A DNA stretch of 18,905 nucleotides from Azoarcus sp. GTDB taxonomy: Bacteria > Pseudomonadota > Gammaproteobacteria > Burkholderiales > Rhodocyclaceae. Within the stretch, counting starts at the first letter, position 1; the number at the start of each line of letters is the position of its first letter. This document shows, in pieces, positions 1 to 7,800 of the stretch. A program made the position numbers and the translations under genes. The DNA is taken from contig JAITCV010000173.1 of NCBI GenBank assembly GCA_031282905.1, positions 1 to 18,905 of the forward strand, read 5' to 3'. Under the pieces are notes generated by a model, which did no database searches, was not told the origin of the DNA, and worked only from the letters and a program-made list of their open reading frames with translations.

Positions 1-47
1 GCGGCAAGAAACAGCGACGACAGGAAAACGGAGAGCTTTAGCAACAT
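1..47 (-). CDS. 5' end of a leftward gene encoding a secreted or membrane protein (partial)
   Basis: Only the first 15 complete codons lie in the window. The reading starts at an ATG (complement of 45-47) and gives MLLKLSVFLSSLFLA, a short Lys-containing N-terminus followed by a hydrophobic run ending in small residues, as in a Sec signal peptide. A purine-rich stretch (GGAAAGG on the minus strand) lies about 10 bases upstream, and a plausible promoter precedes it. The mature protein is outside the window, so no function can be assigned. The call rests on signal-peptide character and start context only. Confidence 0.5.
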   Translation of the reverse strand, partial: MLLKLSVFLSSLFLA

Positions 48-99
48 TAGAAAACTACCTTTCCGATTAATGGAGAAATCACGGGGTGACGCGGGCAGC

Positions 100-129
100 A
101 CTCTAATCCAGCCACGTCATACTGGTCAA
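100..129 (-). promoter_or_regulatory. Possible sigma-70 promoter of the leftward signal-peptide gene
   Basis: On the minus strand, TTGACC (124-129) and TAGAGT (100-105) are separated by 18 bases. They match the -35 and -10 consensus at 5/6 and 4/6 positions. The predicted start of transcription is near 93, giving a leader of about 46 bases before the ATG at 47. Pattern match only. Confidence 0.3.
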
Positions 130-170
130 CCCCATCCGTGAAATTTCTTCAATCTCAATGAAGGTTCTTC

Positions 171-198
171 TTGACTCATGCCGGATTCCGCGTAGAAA
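171..198 (+). promoter_or_regulatory. Possible sigma-70 promoter toward the 246 ORF and DUF192 gene
   Basis: TTGACT (171-176) and TAGAAA (193-198) are separated by 16 bases, a little shorter than the optimum. No better candidate was seen between 48 and 245, which otherwise holds no recognisable gene. Transcription would start near 205 and run through the hairpin pair at 411-470 into the DUF192 gene. Confidence 0.28.
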
Positions 199-245
199 GA
201 TCAGGCGGATTTGCCCGGCAGGTGTAGGGGAAACTGCGGCAAATC

Positions 246-500
246 ATGACAACCGTCTGCAAATTCCCGGGGCAAGCCAATGCAAAAAAGCTGCAAAAAG
301 AACGCGCCAATCTTCTTGACCATGTGCGCAAGGTTGGCAAAAGCGGCGACTTGGCGCTGATGGTGGCGACAGAGAAAGCCATCGTTTGGAAGGGGTTTTG
401 CATCTTCAATGAGCTCGAAACTCCAGCCTTCAGGCCGGGGTTTCGAGCTCCGCACCGCCCTGAAGGGCGGGGTTTCAAACCGGAGTTAGTTTTACGATGA
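246..500 (+). CDS. Doubtful 84-residue hypothetical ORF overlapping the DUF192 start
   Basis: The product is not recognised. The first 58 codons look somewhat coding: third positions are about 64% G/C, first positions near 50%, second lower, and the N-terminal half is Lys/Leu-rich and probably helical. The last third runs through the inverted repeats at 411-470 and reads as arginine/proline-rich filler, so if this was once a gene its 3' end has been replaced by repeat DNA. The stop codon overlaps the DUF192 start in an ATGA arrangement (497-500), which would allow coupling but may be chance. No convincing ribosome binding site precedes the ATG. An antisense ORF over the same stretch (201-455) has poorer base composition by codon position. 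Confidence 0.28.
   Translation: MTTVCKFPGQANAKKLQKERANLLDHVRKVGKSGDLALMVATEKAIVWKGFCIFNELETPAFRPGFRAPHRPEGRGFKPELVLR
411..470. repeat. Two tandem REP-like hairpins
   Basis: The first hairpin has 18-base arms (411-428 and 433-450) around a TTCA loop, with only two mismatched pairs. Its outer arms read GAGCTCGAAAC on the left and the complement on the right. The second has perfect 6-base arms, CCGCCC (455-460) and GGGCGG (465-470), around TGAA. Both right arms continue as GGGGTTTC or GGGTTTC-like sequence, so the two units look related. Such GC-rich hairpins followed by GGTTTC resemble REP elements or ends of IS200/IS605-type elements. No transposase is present, so they are either non-autonomous repeats or a local mRNA structure. 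Confidence 0.6.
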
Positions 501-874
501 ATTTTCTTCCGCGCTTGCCCCGAGTCGAACTCAGCCTGGATGGCGAGCCGCTCGATGCCGACATCGCCCTGGCGTCGAGCATCCTGTCCCGATTCCGCGG
601 CCTGATGCTGACGGCCCGCCCGGAGATGGGGCGTGGCCTGCTGCTCGTGCCGTGCAGCAGCATTCACATGCTGGGGATGTGTTATCCACTGGAAGCGGTA
701 TATCTCTCGAAAGATTTTCGCGTGCTCAAGATCAGCCGCGGCCTGCCGCCGTGGATGGGCATCAGTGGCTGCCTGGGGGCGCGCGCGGTGCTGGAATGGC
801 TGCCGGGCAATGCGGCGCATTTCGGCGTGCGGGTTGGCCAGCATCTGCATTGGCGCCGACGAGCCAGCCAATAG
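497..874 (+). CDS. DUF192 family protein
   Basis: This 125-residue protein matches the DUF192 pattern. It has FRGLM near residue 34, then GRGLLLVPCSSIHMLGMCYPLEAVYLSKDFRV-type segments (GxGLLL...IHM...PLEAVYL), a central LPPW turn, a VLEWLPGNAA segment and a terminal GVRVGQ. The family's biochemical role is unknown; members are often secreted or sit near pilus and secretion genes, but this copy shows no signal peptide. The ATG at 497 has GGAG 11 bases upstream, a rather long spacing. The short basic tail (WRRRASQ) ends without sign of truncation. It converges on pyrX, whose stop is 142 bases away. Family assignment is firm; the function is not known. Confidence 0.82.
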   Translation: MNFLPRLPRVELSLDGEPLDADIALASSILSRFRGLMLTARPEMGRGLLLVPCSSIHMLGMCYPLEAVYLSKDFRVLKISRGLPPWMGISGCLGARAVLEWLPGNAAHFGVRVGQHLHWRRRASQ

Positions 875-1016
875 CCGACATCGCCTCCGGCGTTCGCTCG
901 ATCCGCGGCAGGTCTGCTCCATCCCTTCCAGCGCCGCCATGACGCCTTCGTTGCCGAAGGCATGTATACGATATGGCAATGCGATATATATAGCGACGAT
1001 CCAACGGCGCGGTTTT
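875..1016. other. Convergent intergenic spacer with a small hairpin
   Basis: This spacer lies between the DUF192 gene and the end of pyrX. It has one perfect hairpin, GCCTTCG (944-950) and CGAAGGC (955-961) around TTGC, without a U-tract, followed by an AT-rich patch at 962-995. The hairpin could end or protect either transcript. No gene is visible. Confidence 0.3.
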
Positions 1017-2294
1017 TCAGCGTTCGAACATCAGCCGCCCTTCGACCAGGGTGTAGCGCACCGCGCCGGGCAGGTCGAGGCCGAGAAAAGGGGTGTTCTT
1101 GCCTTGACTCTTCAGCTTTTCGCGGCTGACGTGGGTGCGCGCGGCGGGGTCGAAGATGCAGATGTCGGCTCTTGCGCCCGGCGACAGGTGACCCGCCTTG
1201 GTGATGCCGACCAGCCGCGCCGCGTTGGCGGTGATCCGCGCCAGCGCGGTGGTGAGCGCGATTCCATTATCATTGGCCCATTTCAGGGTGAGCGGCAGCA
1301 GGAGTTCGAGGCCGGTTGCGCCCGGTTCCGATTCGCTGAACGGTTTTTGCTTGCTGTCGTCATCGACCGGGGTGTGGTCGGAACACAGGGCATCGATGTG
1401 CCCTTCGGCCAGTCCGTTCGACAGGGCGTCGCGGTCGAGCTGGCTGCGCAGCGGCGGCACGAGGTGGCAGTGGGTATTGAAGTAGCCAATATCGAGATCG
1501 CACAGGTGCAGGTGGTTGATCGACACATCACAAGTGACGTTCATTCCGTCCGCGCGCGCAGCCTTGATCAGTTCCAGCCCCTGCGCGCTCGACAGGCGGG
1601 TGATGTGCAAACGCGCGCCGGTGATCCTGGCGAGTTGCAGATAGGTAAACAGGGCGACGGTTTCCGCCGCGACTGGGATGCCGGGGATGCCGAGACGGCT
1701 GGCGAGCTCGCCGTCATGGGCGTAACCGCCGCGCGACAGGAAGGGCGCGAGCGGTTGCAGCCAGACCCGGAAATCGAAGGTGGCGGCATATTGCATCGCG
1801 CGCATCAACACCATGTTGTCGACGATGGGCACGTTGGCTTGCGAGAAGGCCACGCAGCCGGCTTCGACCAGTTCGGCCATCTCGGAGAGCCGTTCGCCCG
1901 CGAGTCCGAGCGTGAGCGCGCCGATCGGGTAGACATGAGCGCAGTTGAGCTTTTTGGCGCGGTAACAGAGCATTTCGACCAAGCCCGGTTCGTCGAGCAC
2001 GGGGTCGGTATCGGGCGGAATCGCCAGGCTGGTCACCCCGCCCGCCATGGCCGCTTCCATCTCCGATTCGAGGGTGGCGCGGTATTCGAAACCCGGTTCA
2101 CGCAGACGCGCGGCAATGTCGATCAGGCCGGGAATGACAATGAGGCCATCGGCGTCCAGGATGCGTTCGGCGGCGAATCCAGCGGGTGACGTGCCACGGG
2201 CTACGATCTTGCCTTCGGCGATGAACACGTCCTCGATGCGGTCGGTCTGGTTGGCAGGGTCGATCACCCGTCCGTTGCTGATGCGGATTTTCAT
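1017..2294 (-). CDS. pyrX: Non-catalytic dihydroorotase-like subunit (PyrX/PyrC')
   Basis: This 425-residue protein has the whole amidohydrolase/dihydroorotase fold. The metal-binding HxH that follows the first strand (active enzymes read PGLVDLHVHLREPG) is replaced: here it is PGLIDIAARLREPG, so the two histidines are Ala61 and Arg63. Other segments are kept, for example THCHLVPPLR and the CSDHTPVDDDSK loop. Dead dihydroorotase homologues next to pyrB are known in Pseudomonas, where PyrC' is a structural partner needed for a PyrB-PyrC' aspartate transcarbamoylase dodecamer. The same role is inferred here, and an active pyrC should exist elsewhere. AAGGA, overlapping the pyrB stop, lies 8 bases before the ATG. 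It is the last gene of the yqgE-ruvX-pyrR-pyrB-pyrX run. Confidence 0.94.
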   Translation of the reverse strand: MKIRISNGRVIDPANQTDRIEDVFIAEGKIVARGTSPAGFAAERILDADGLIVIPGLIDIAARLREPGFEYRATLESEMEAAMAGGVTSLAIPPDTDPVLDEPGLVEMLCYRAKKLNCAHVYPIGALTLGLAGERLSEMAELVEAGCVAFSQANVPIVDNMVLMRAMQYAATFDFRVWLQPLAPFLSRGGYAHDGELASRLGIPGIPVAAETVALFTYLQLARITGARLHITRLSSAQGLELIKAARADGMNVTCDVSINHLHLCDLDIGYFNTHCHLVPPLRSQLDRDALSNGLAEGHIDALCSDHTPVDDDSKQKPFSESEPGATGLELLLPLTLKWANDNGIALTTALARITANAARLVGITKAGHLSPGARADICIFDPAARTHVSREKLKSQGKNTPFLGLDLPGAVRYTLVEGRLMFER

Positions 2295-2304
2295 CGGTCG
2301 TTCC

Positions 2305-3264
2305 TTACTGGCCGGCGAGCATGCTCATCACCGCCATGCGCACGGCAATGCCAAAAGTCACCTGGGGCAGGATCACCGCCTGCGCGCCATCGGCGACGGA
2401 TGAATCAATCTCGATGCCGCGGTTGAGCGGCCCGGGGTGCATCACGATGGCGTCGGGTTTCGCGAGCGCGAGCTTTTCGGCGGTGAGCCCCCAGACCTTG
2501 AAGAATTCCTGCGGCGTGGGCAGCAGCGCGCCGTTCATGCGTTCGTTTTGCAGGCGCAGCATCATCACCACGTCGACTCCGCGCAGCCCTTCCCGCATGT
2601 CGTGGAAGACACGCACGCCCATCTTGTCGATTCCGGTGGGAAACAGGGTCTTGGGGCCGATCACCCTGATTTCGGGCACGCCCAGAGCGGTGAGTGCGGC
2701 AATCTGCGAACGCGCGACCCGCGAGTGCAGCACATCGCCGACGATGGCAACGGTGAGATTGCCGAAATCGCCCTTGTAATGACGAATGGTGTACATGTCG
2801 AGCAGGCCCTGGGTGGGGTGGGCATGGCGCCCGTCGCCAGCATTGACCACATGGATGTGCTCGCGTCCGTTTGCCTGGAGGTGCTGGGCGATCAGCACCG
2901 GCGCGCCGCTTGCCGCGTGACGCACCACGAACATATCGGCCTGCATCGCGCAGAGGTTGTCGACCGTGTCGAGCAAGCTTTCCCCCTTGGAGGTGGAACT
3001 GGTCGAGACGTTGAGGTTGACCACGTCGGCCGACAGCCGCTTGGCGGCAATCTCGAAGGTCGTGCGCGTGCGGGTGGAATTTTCGAAGAAGAGGTTGAAG
3101 ATGCTTTTGCCACGCAGGAGCGGCAGTTTTTTCACCTCGCGCTCGGCGACTTCGGTAAACGGCGCGGCGTGGTCGAGGATGCTGGCGATGACGTCACGCG
3201 GCAGACCGTCGAGGGTGAGCAGGTGTTGCAGTTCACCATGCTTGTTGAGTTGCGGATTATGCAT
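2305..3264 (-). CDS. pyrB: Aspartate carbamoyltransferase catalytic subunit
   Basis: PyrB joins carbamoyl phosphate and L-aspartate to N-carbamoyl-aspartate, the committed step of pyrimidine synthesis, in the cytoplasm. The 319-residue protein shows the carbamoyl-phosphate loop FFENSTRTRTTFE (residues 59-71, Ser-Thr-Arg-Thr-Arg at 63-67), STSKGES with its catalytic Lys near residue 93, HPTQGLLD, the aspartate-site segment MMLRLQNER and HPGPLNRG near the end. Length is normal for the Pseudomonas-type class. No regulatory subunit (pyrI) is present; the adjacent pyrX fits the class A enzyme built from PyrB and a dead dihydroorotase. The ATG overlaps the pyrR stop by 8 bases and has GAGG 7 bases upstream. 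Confidence 0.97.
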   Translation of the reverse strand: MHNPQLNKHGELQHLLTLDGLPRDVIASILDHAAPFTEVAEREVKKLPLLRGKSIFNLFFENSTRTRTTFEIAAKRLSADVVNLNVSTSSTSKGESLLDTVDNLCAMQADMFVVRHAASGAPVLIAQHLQANGREHIHVVNAGDGRHAHPTQGLLDMYTIRHYKGDFGNLTVAIVGDVLHSRVARSQIAALTALGVPEIRVIGPKTLFPTGIDKMGVRVFHDMREGLRGVDVVMMLRLQNERMNGALLPTPQEFFKVWGLTAEKLALAKPDAIVMHPGPLNRGIEIDSSVADGAQAVILPQVTFGIAVRMAVMSMLAGQ

Positions 3265-3754
3265 CGATCAGCCTCAGATCCAGGACGCCGTCAGCGGCGC
3301 GTTCCAGTTGCAGGGTTTGCGTGGATGGCAGTGGTTCGGGCAGGGTCAGGGCGCAGTAGCGGGCGGCGACCGGCAACTCGCGGCCGCCGCGATCGACCAG
3401 TACGGCAAGTTCGACGCACGCGGGACGGCCGAAGTCGAAAATCTCGTTCAACGCGGCGCGGGTGGTTCGCCCGGTGTAGAGCACATCGTCGACCAGGATG
3501 ACATGGGAGTTTTCGATCGAAAACGGAATCTCGGTGCGCTGCGGGTGGGCATGAAGCCCCTTGGCACCGTAGTCGTCACGGTAAAACGAGGTGTCGATGG
3601 CGCCCGGCGACGGCTGGATGCCGAGCAGTTCGTGCAAACGCTCGGCAAGCCACAGGCCGCCCGTGCGGATGCCGATCAGCACCGTGCTTGGCTTGAGATG
3701 GGGACGTATCTGTCCGGCAAGCTGGAGACAGAGTGCTTCAGCGTCAAATTGCAT
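3257..3754 (-). CDS. pyrR: PyrR: pyrimidine regulatory protein / uracil phosphoribosyltransferase
   Basis: This 165-residue type I phosphoribosyltransferase carries the PRPP-binding motif VILVDDVLYTGRTTRAA and the IRTGGLWLA segment typical of PyrR. PyrR proteins convert uracil and PRPP to UMP, and in Gram-positive bacteria bind pyr mRNA to control attenuation. Whether the proteobacterial protein regulates by RNA binding is uncertain, and no PyrR-binding leader is recognisable here because the gene sits inside an operon. The start at 3754 (MQFDAEAL) was chosen because it begins the conserved region and overlaps the ruvX stop by 11 bases. Upstream extension in this frame would merely translate ruvX out of frame. 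The stop overlaps the pyrB start by 8 bases. Confidence 0.92.
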   Translation of the reverse strand: MQFDAEALCLQLAGQIRPHLKPSTVLIGIRTGGLWLAERLHELLGIQPSPGAIDTSFYRDDYGAKGLHAHPQRTEIPFSIENSHVILVDDVLYTGRTTRAALNEIFDFGRPACVELAVLVDRGGRELPVAARYCALTLPEPLPSTQTLQLERAADGVLDLRLIDA

Positions 3755-4202
3755 GTCGGCGTGAATCCAGGAAGTGTTGGAGGATGCATTGCGCGGCGAC
3801 CGCGTCGAGCCGTTGTTTGCGTTTCCGCCAGTTCTTGACGCCCGCGGCGCGCAACTGGCGCTCGGCTTCCACTGAACTGAGACGTTCGTCCCAGAGCATG
3901 ACCGGCAGGCCATGACGGCCATGGAGTTGGTTGGCGAAACGCCGACACTGCGGGCTCAGTTCATGCTCTTCGTCGTTGTCGAGGTGATGCGGCAGGCCGA
4001 CGACGAGGGCGACCGGATGCCATTTTTCGACCAGTTCGCCGATGGCGGCGAATTTCGCGGCCTGGGTTTCGGCATGCAACGTGGTGAGCGGACTGGCCAG
4101 TCCGGTTTCAAGTTCGCCCGTGGCGACGCCAATGCGGGCGAGGCCGAAATCAAACCCCAGCAGACAACCGCGCGCAGGCAGGGACGCAGGGTCTTCAGGC
4201 AT
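3744..4202 (-). CDS. ruvX: RuvX/YqgF: RNase H-fold pre-16S rRNA processing nuclease
   Basis: This 152-residue YqgF family protein shows the expected motifs: GFDFGLARIGVATG with the first acidic residue, VVGLP, WDERLSSVEAE and the C-terminal acidic site in RLDAVAAQCILQHFL. The family has been linked to maturation of the 16S rRNA 5' end and, more loosely, to Holliday junction resolution. The ATG at 4202 has GAGG 9 bases upstream and overlaps the yqgE stop by 8 bases. A TTG nine bases earlier is in frame but has no advantage. It sits between yqgE and pyrR, an order common in proteobacteria. Confidence 0.93.
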   Translation of the reverse strand: MPEDPASLPARGCLLGFDFGLARIGVATGELETGLASPLTTLHAETQAAKFAAIGELVEKWHPVALVVGLPHHLDNDEEHELSPQCRRFANQLHGRHGLPVMLWDERLSSVEAERQLRAAGVKNWRKRKQRLDAVAAQCILQHFLDSRRHAI

Positions 4203-4770
4203 GCCCGGCAACCTCGCTCAACTGGGTGAAATCGATGCCCAGGGTATGCATGGCGGCGGAAAGACGGTCTTCGGGCGGCAGGTCGAACACGATGGCCATG
4301 TCCGCCGGAATGGTGAGCCAGGCATTGTCGACCAGTTCTTGTTCGAGCTGGCCCGCCGCCCAGGCGGCAAAACCGAGACTGACCAGTACGTCGTGCGGTT
4401 CGCCGGTCATTCCAATGGCTTGCAGGATGTCACGGCTGCTGGTGAAACCGACATCGTCGTTGACCTTGAGGGTCGAGTGCCATTGCCCGCTCGGACGGTG
4501 AAGCACGAAACCCCGGTCGGTTTGCACCGGGCCACCGAAATAGACTGGCTGCGCGGAGAAATATTGCTGTGCCACGGCATCGAGCGCCACGTCGACCCGC
4601 TCGAACAAGGTCCCCAACGTCATGTCGAGCGGGCGATTCACGATCACCCCCAAGGCGCCCTGTTCGTTATGTTCGGCGATATAGGTCAGGGTACGTGAAA
4701 AACGGGGATCGACCATATGCGGCATGGCGATCAGGAAGTGATGGGTCAGGTTGCTCGAAACGGTATCCAT
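4195..4770 (-). CDS. yqgE: YqgE/AlgH family protein (UPF0301)
   Basis: This 191-residue protein has the family hallmarks: an N-terminal HFLIAMPHMVDPRFSRTLTYIAEH, then GALGVIVNRPLDMTLG, YFGGPVQTDRGFVLH, and a later DVLVSLGFAAWAAGQLEQEL. The family is widespread and named after AlgH, linked to alginate regulation in Pseudomonas, but its biochemical activity is not settled. It is nearly always next to ruvX, as here, where the two overlap. A GGTGGATGGGG stretch upstream is locked in a large hairpin (4787-4824) and lies rather far from the ATG. The start at 4770 is preferred because the conserved N-terminus begins right after it. Confidence 0.93.
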   Translation of the reverse strand: MDTVSSNLTHHFLIAMPHMVDPRFSRTLTYIAEHNEQGALGVIVNRPLDMTLGTLFERVDVALDAVAQQYFSAQPVYFGGPVQTDRGFVLHRPSGQWHSTLKVNDDVGFTSSRDILQAIGMTGEPHDVLVSLGFAAWAAGQLEQELVDNAWLTIPADMAIVFDLPPEDRLSAAMHTLGIDFTQLSEVAGHA

Positions 4771-4786
4771 GCGCGCATTCTACGCT

Positions 4787-4824
4787 GCCCCATCCACCTC
4801 TGCAGCCAATAGGTGGAATGGGGC
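4787..4824 (-). promoter_or_regulatory. Large hairpin between pilL and yqgE
   Basis: The arms 4787-4799 and 4811-4824 pair over 13 bases (GCCCCAT with ATGGGGC, CCACCT with AGGTGG) with one bulged A and an 11-base loop. On the minus strand it lies just after the pilL stop (4839) and just before yqgE (4770). No U-tract follows, so it is not a canonical intrinsic terminator. It may be a processing or stability element, or may mask the purine-rich stretch upstream of yqgE. Confidence 0.55.
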
Positions 4825-4838
4825 GTTTGCAACGGGGA

Positions 4839-7800
4839 CTATCCGCGGCGCGCATAACTGGCGATCAGGCCGAGCAGTTCTTCTTCCCGATAGGGCTTGC
4901 CAAGATAGTGGTTGGCGCCGATTTCCATCGCGTAGTCCCGATGTTTGTCCGCGAGACGCGAGGTGATCATGATGACAGGAACATCCTTGAGCCGCACATC
5001 GGCACGAATGTTGCGGACGAGATCGAAGCCATCCATGCGCGGCATTTCGATATCGGAGAGGATGACATCGGGCACGGTTTCGATCAGCGCCTCGATTGCG
5101 TCGACGCCGTCCTTGGCGAGCACCACGTGATAGCCTTCGCGTTCGAGCATGCGGCTGGTGATCTTGCGCACGGTGAGCGAATCGTCGACCACCATCACCG
5201 TCGGTTCGTGTTCCGGCACGGGCGCGACGGTTTCGCCAAGCGGCATGGTCAAACTGCTGTACATCAGCTCGCGGCTCATCATCGCCACCGGGTTGATGAT
5301 CAGCACGATTTCACCATCGCCCAAGACGGTCGCGCCCGACATGCCCACGATGCGGGTGAGTTGCGGCCCGGCGTTCTTGACGATGATTTCCTGATTGCCG
5401 TACATCGCATCGACATGGAGGGCCAGAGTCTGCGAACCGGAGTGCAACAGCAGCACCCAGTTGTAGCGGCCGATTTCGGGCTGTGCCTCGCGGTTGCCGA
5501 GCAGATTGGGCAAGTAACGATAGGGGTAATACTGGTCGAACCACTCGATGCCGCCTTCACCGCGCATGCGTTCTATCGGTTCGGCCTTCAGTTCCATGAC
5601 CTGGGAAATCATGCTCGACGGAATCGCGTAGTGGCGGTTGCCGGTGCGCACCAGCAGCGCCTGGGTGACGGCCAGGGTCAACGGCAGATAGATGCTGAAC
5701 CGGGTTCCCGCCCCCGTCTTGGACGAGACATCGACCCGCCCGCCCACCGCGGAGGTTTCGGCCTTGACCACATCCATGCCAACCCCCCGGCCGGATACCG
5801 CGGAGACCTTCTCGGCAGTCGAAAAACCCGGGACAAAGATCAGGTTGGTCAGCCGCCGTTCATCGACGATTTCGCGTGGTCCGATCAGGCCGCGCTCACG
5901 GGCGCGCTGGATGATGCGTTCGAAATTCAGGCCCGCGCCATCATCGGCCAGTTCAATGACAATTTCATTGCCTTCCTGGCGGGTGGTGAGGGTGATCTGG
6001 CCGACTTCGGGCTTGCCTTTGGCACGGCGCAGTTCCGGCGTTTCGATGCCATGGGCGAGCGAATTGCGCAACAGGTGTTCGAGCGGCGCAATGATGTGTT
6101 CCAGCACGCCACGGTCGATCTCGATATGACCGCCGCGCATGTCGAGGCTGGCGCGCTTGCCAAGTTCCTTGGATGCCTGACGCACGATGCGATAGAGCCG
6201 TACCGCCAGGCTGTCGAACGGCACCATCCTCACCTGCATCAGCGCCTGTTGCAATTCGCGGGTCATGCGCGCCTGGCTGTGCAGGGCAAGGTCGGCGCTG
6301 TCGAGGTTGCGCAACAGGTTCTGCTGTACCGTGGTGACGTCGTTGACGCTCTCCGCCATCATCCGCGTCAGTTCCTGCAAGCGGGTGTAGCGGTCCATCT
6401 CCAGGGGATCGAATTCGGCGTGCTTGGTTTCGGCCTGGGCCATGCGCGTTTGCATCTGCACGTCGGCCTGGATTTCGACCTCACGCAACTGATTGCGCAA
6501 ACGGATGACGTTTTCGGTGAGATCGAGCAGGCCACGGCGCAGATGGCGCAATTCGCCATCGATCCGGGTGCGGGCCACGCCGATTTCGCTGGCATCATTG
6601 ATGAAGCGGTCGACCAGTTCGGCACGCACGCGCAACTGGCTGGCGCTCGCGCCTTCGCTATCGGGCGCGGCATCGCCAGCAGCGGCGGTGGCAGTCGCGG
6701 GTACTGGCACGGCCACCGCCGTACTCTCGGGTACGGCTGGCGTGATCGGCGCGACGGCGGGCGATGGCGATGGCTGCGGAGTCGCCGGGCCGAGGTCGGG
6801 CATGGGGCCCCCCGTCAGCGCGCCAACCAGTTGCTCGGTGATATCCAGCGCCGAGGCGATTTCATCGATGACGGCGCGCACATCGTGCCCTGCCGACAGG
6901 GCGGATTCCAGCCAGGATTCGAGCAGGTGGATCTGCTGTCCCAAAGTCATTGCCCCCGCCATCCGGGCGCTTCCCTTGAGCGTGTGCAACTGGCGCGCCA
7001 CGAGCTTGGCGTGATCGGCATTACCCGTGTCACTCGCCCAGGCACGCAGGGTCATCTGCAGTCCGTTGAGCAGTTCCCCGGCTTCTTCCAAGAAGATCGG
7101 CAGTAATTGATCGTCAATTTCGTCGACGACCGCCTTGAGCGCCGCCCCGCTGGCCGCCGTCGCGCTCGGTAGCACGCTGCTTGCGGTTTCGGTCAAGGAA
7201 GCCAGGGAAACGTCCGCGACCGCTTCGGCAATCACCTCGTTGAGCGGTTCCGTGACCGGCGCGGCAGCGGGCGCGTGGGCAATACGGTCGAGTTGCTCGA
7301 TCAGTTCCGGCGCTTCCAGCGGCATGCGCAGACTGATGACCTCGGTCAGCATGGACTCCAGCGTATCGGCGCAAGCCTTGAGCAGATCCAGTTCATTGGT
7401 CGTGGGCGCATGTCCCAGTTCGCGCAAACGTTCCTGCGCGTGTTCCATCGCCTTCGCGAGATGGTAGAGCGGCGTGCAGCGCGCGGTGCCGGAGATGCCC
7501 GCACATGAATGCGCGGCGCGCAACGCGGCTTCGGACGGCACCAAGGTCGGATTGATCGAAAGGTGCTCGAAATCCTGATGCAGCGTATCGATGTGCAGGT
7601 GTGCTTCGGCCACATACAGATCGAATAAGGCCCGCGAGATTTCGATATCACCGATATGGAGCGTGTCGGGTTCTTCGGGCTCGACCGCGACGCTCTTTGG
7701 CACAACGGGCGGCGTGGGCGCAGGGGCGATGCTCCTCGGCGCGACGGGCGGCGTGGGCGTGGGGGCGATGCTTTTCGGCGCAACGGGCGGCGTGGGCGCG

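Noticed and set aside
176..979. 267-codon minus-strand ORF opposite the DUF192 gene
   Set aside because: It is antisense to a clear DUF192 family gene and runs through the hairpin repeats; the translation is low-complexity and Arg-rich.
4569..7106. Very long plus-strand ORF (845 codons) opposite pilL, and other long antisense ORFs over pilL, pyrX and pilJ
   Set aside because: High GC makes stops rare on the opposite strand. The translations are Arg/His-rich without domains, while the minus frames carry unmistakable conserved motifs.
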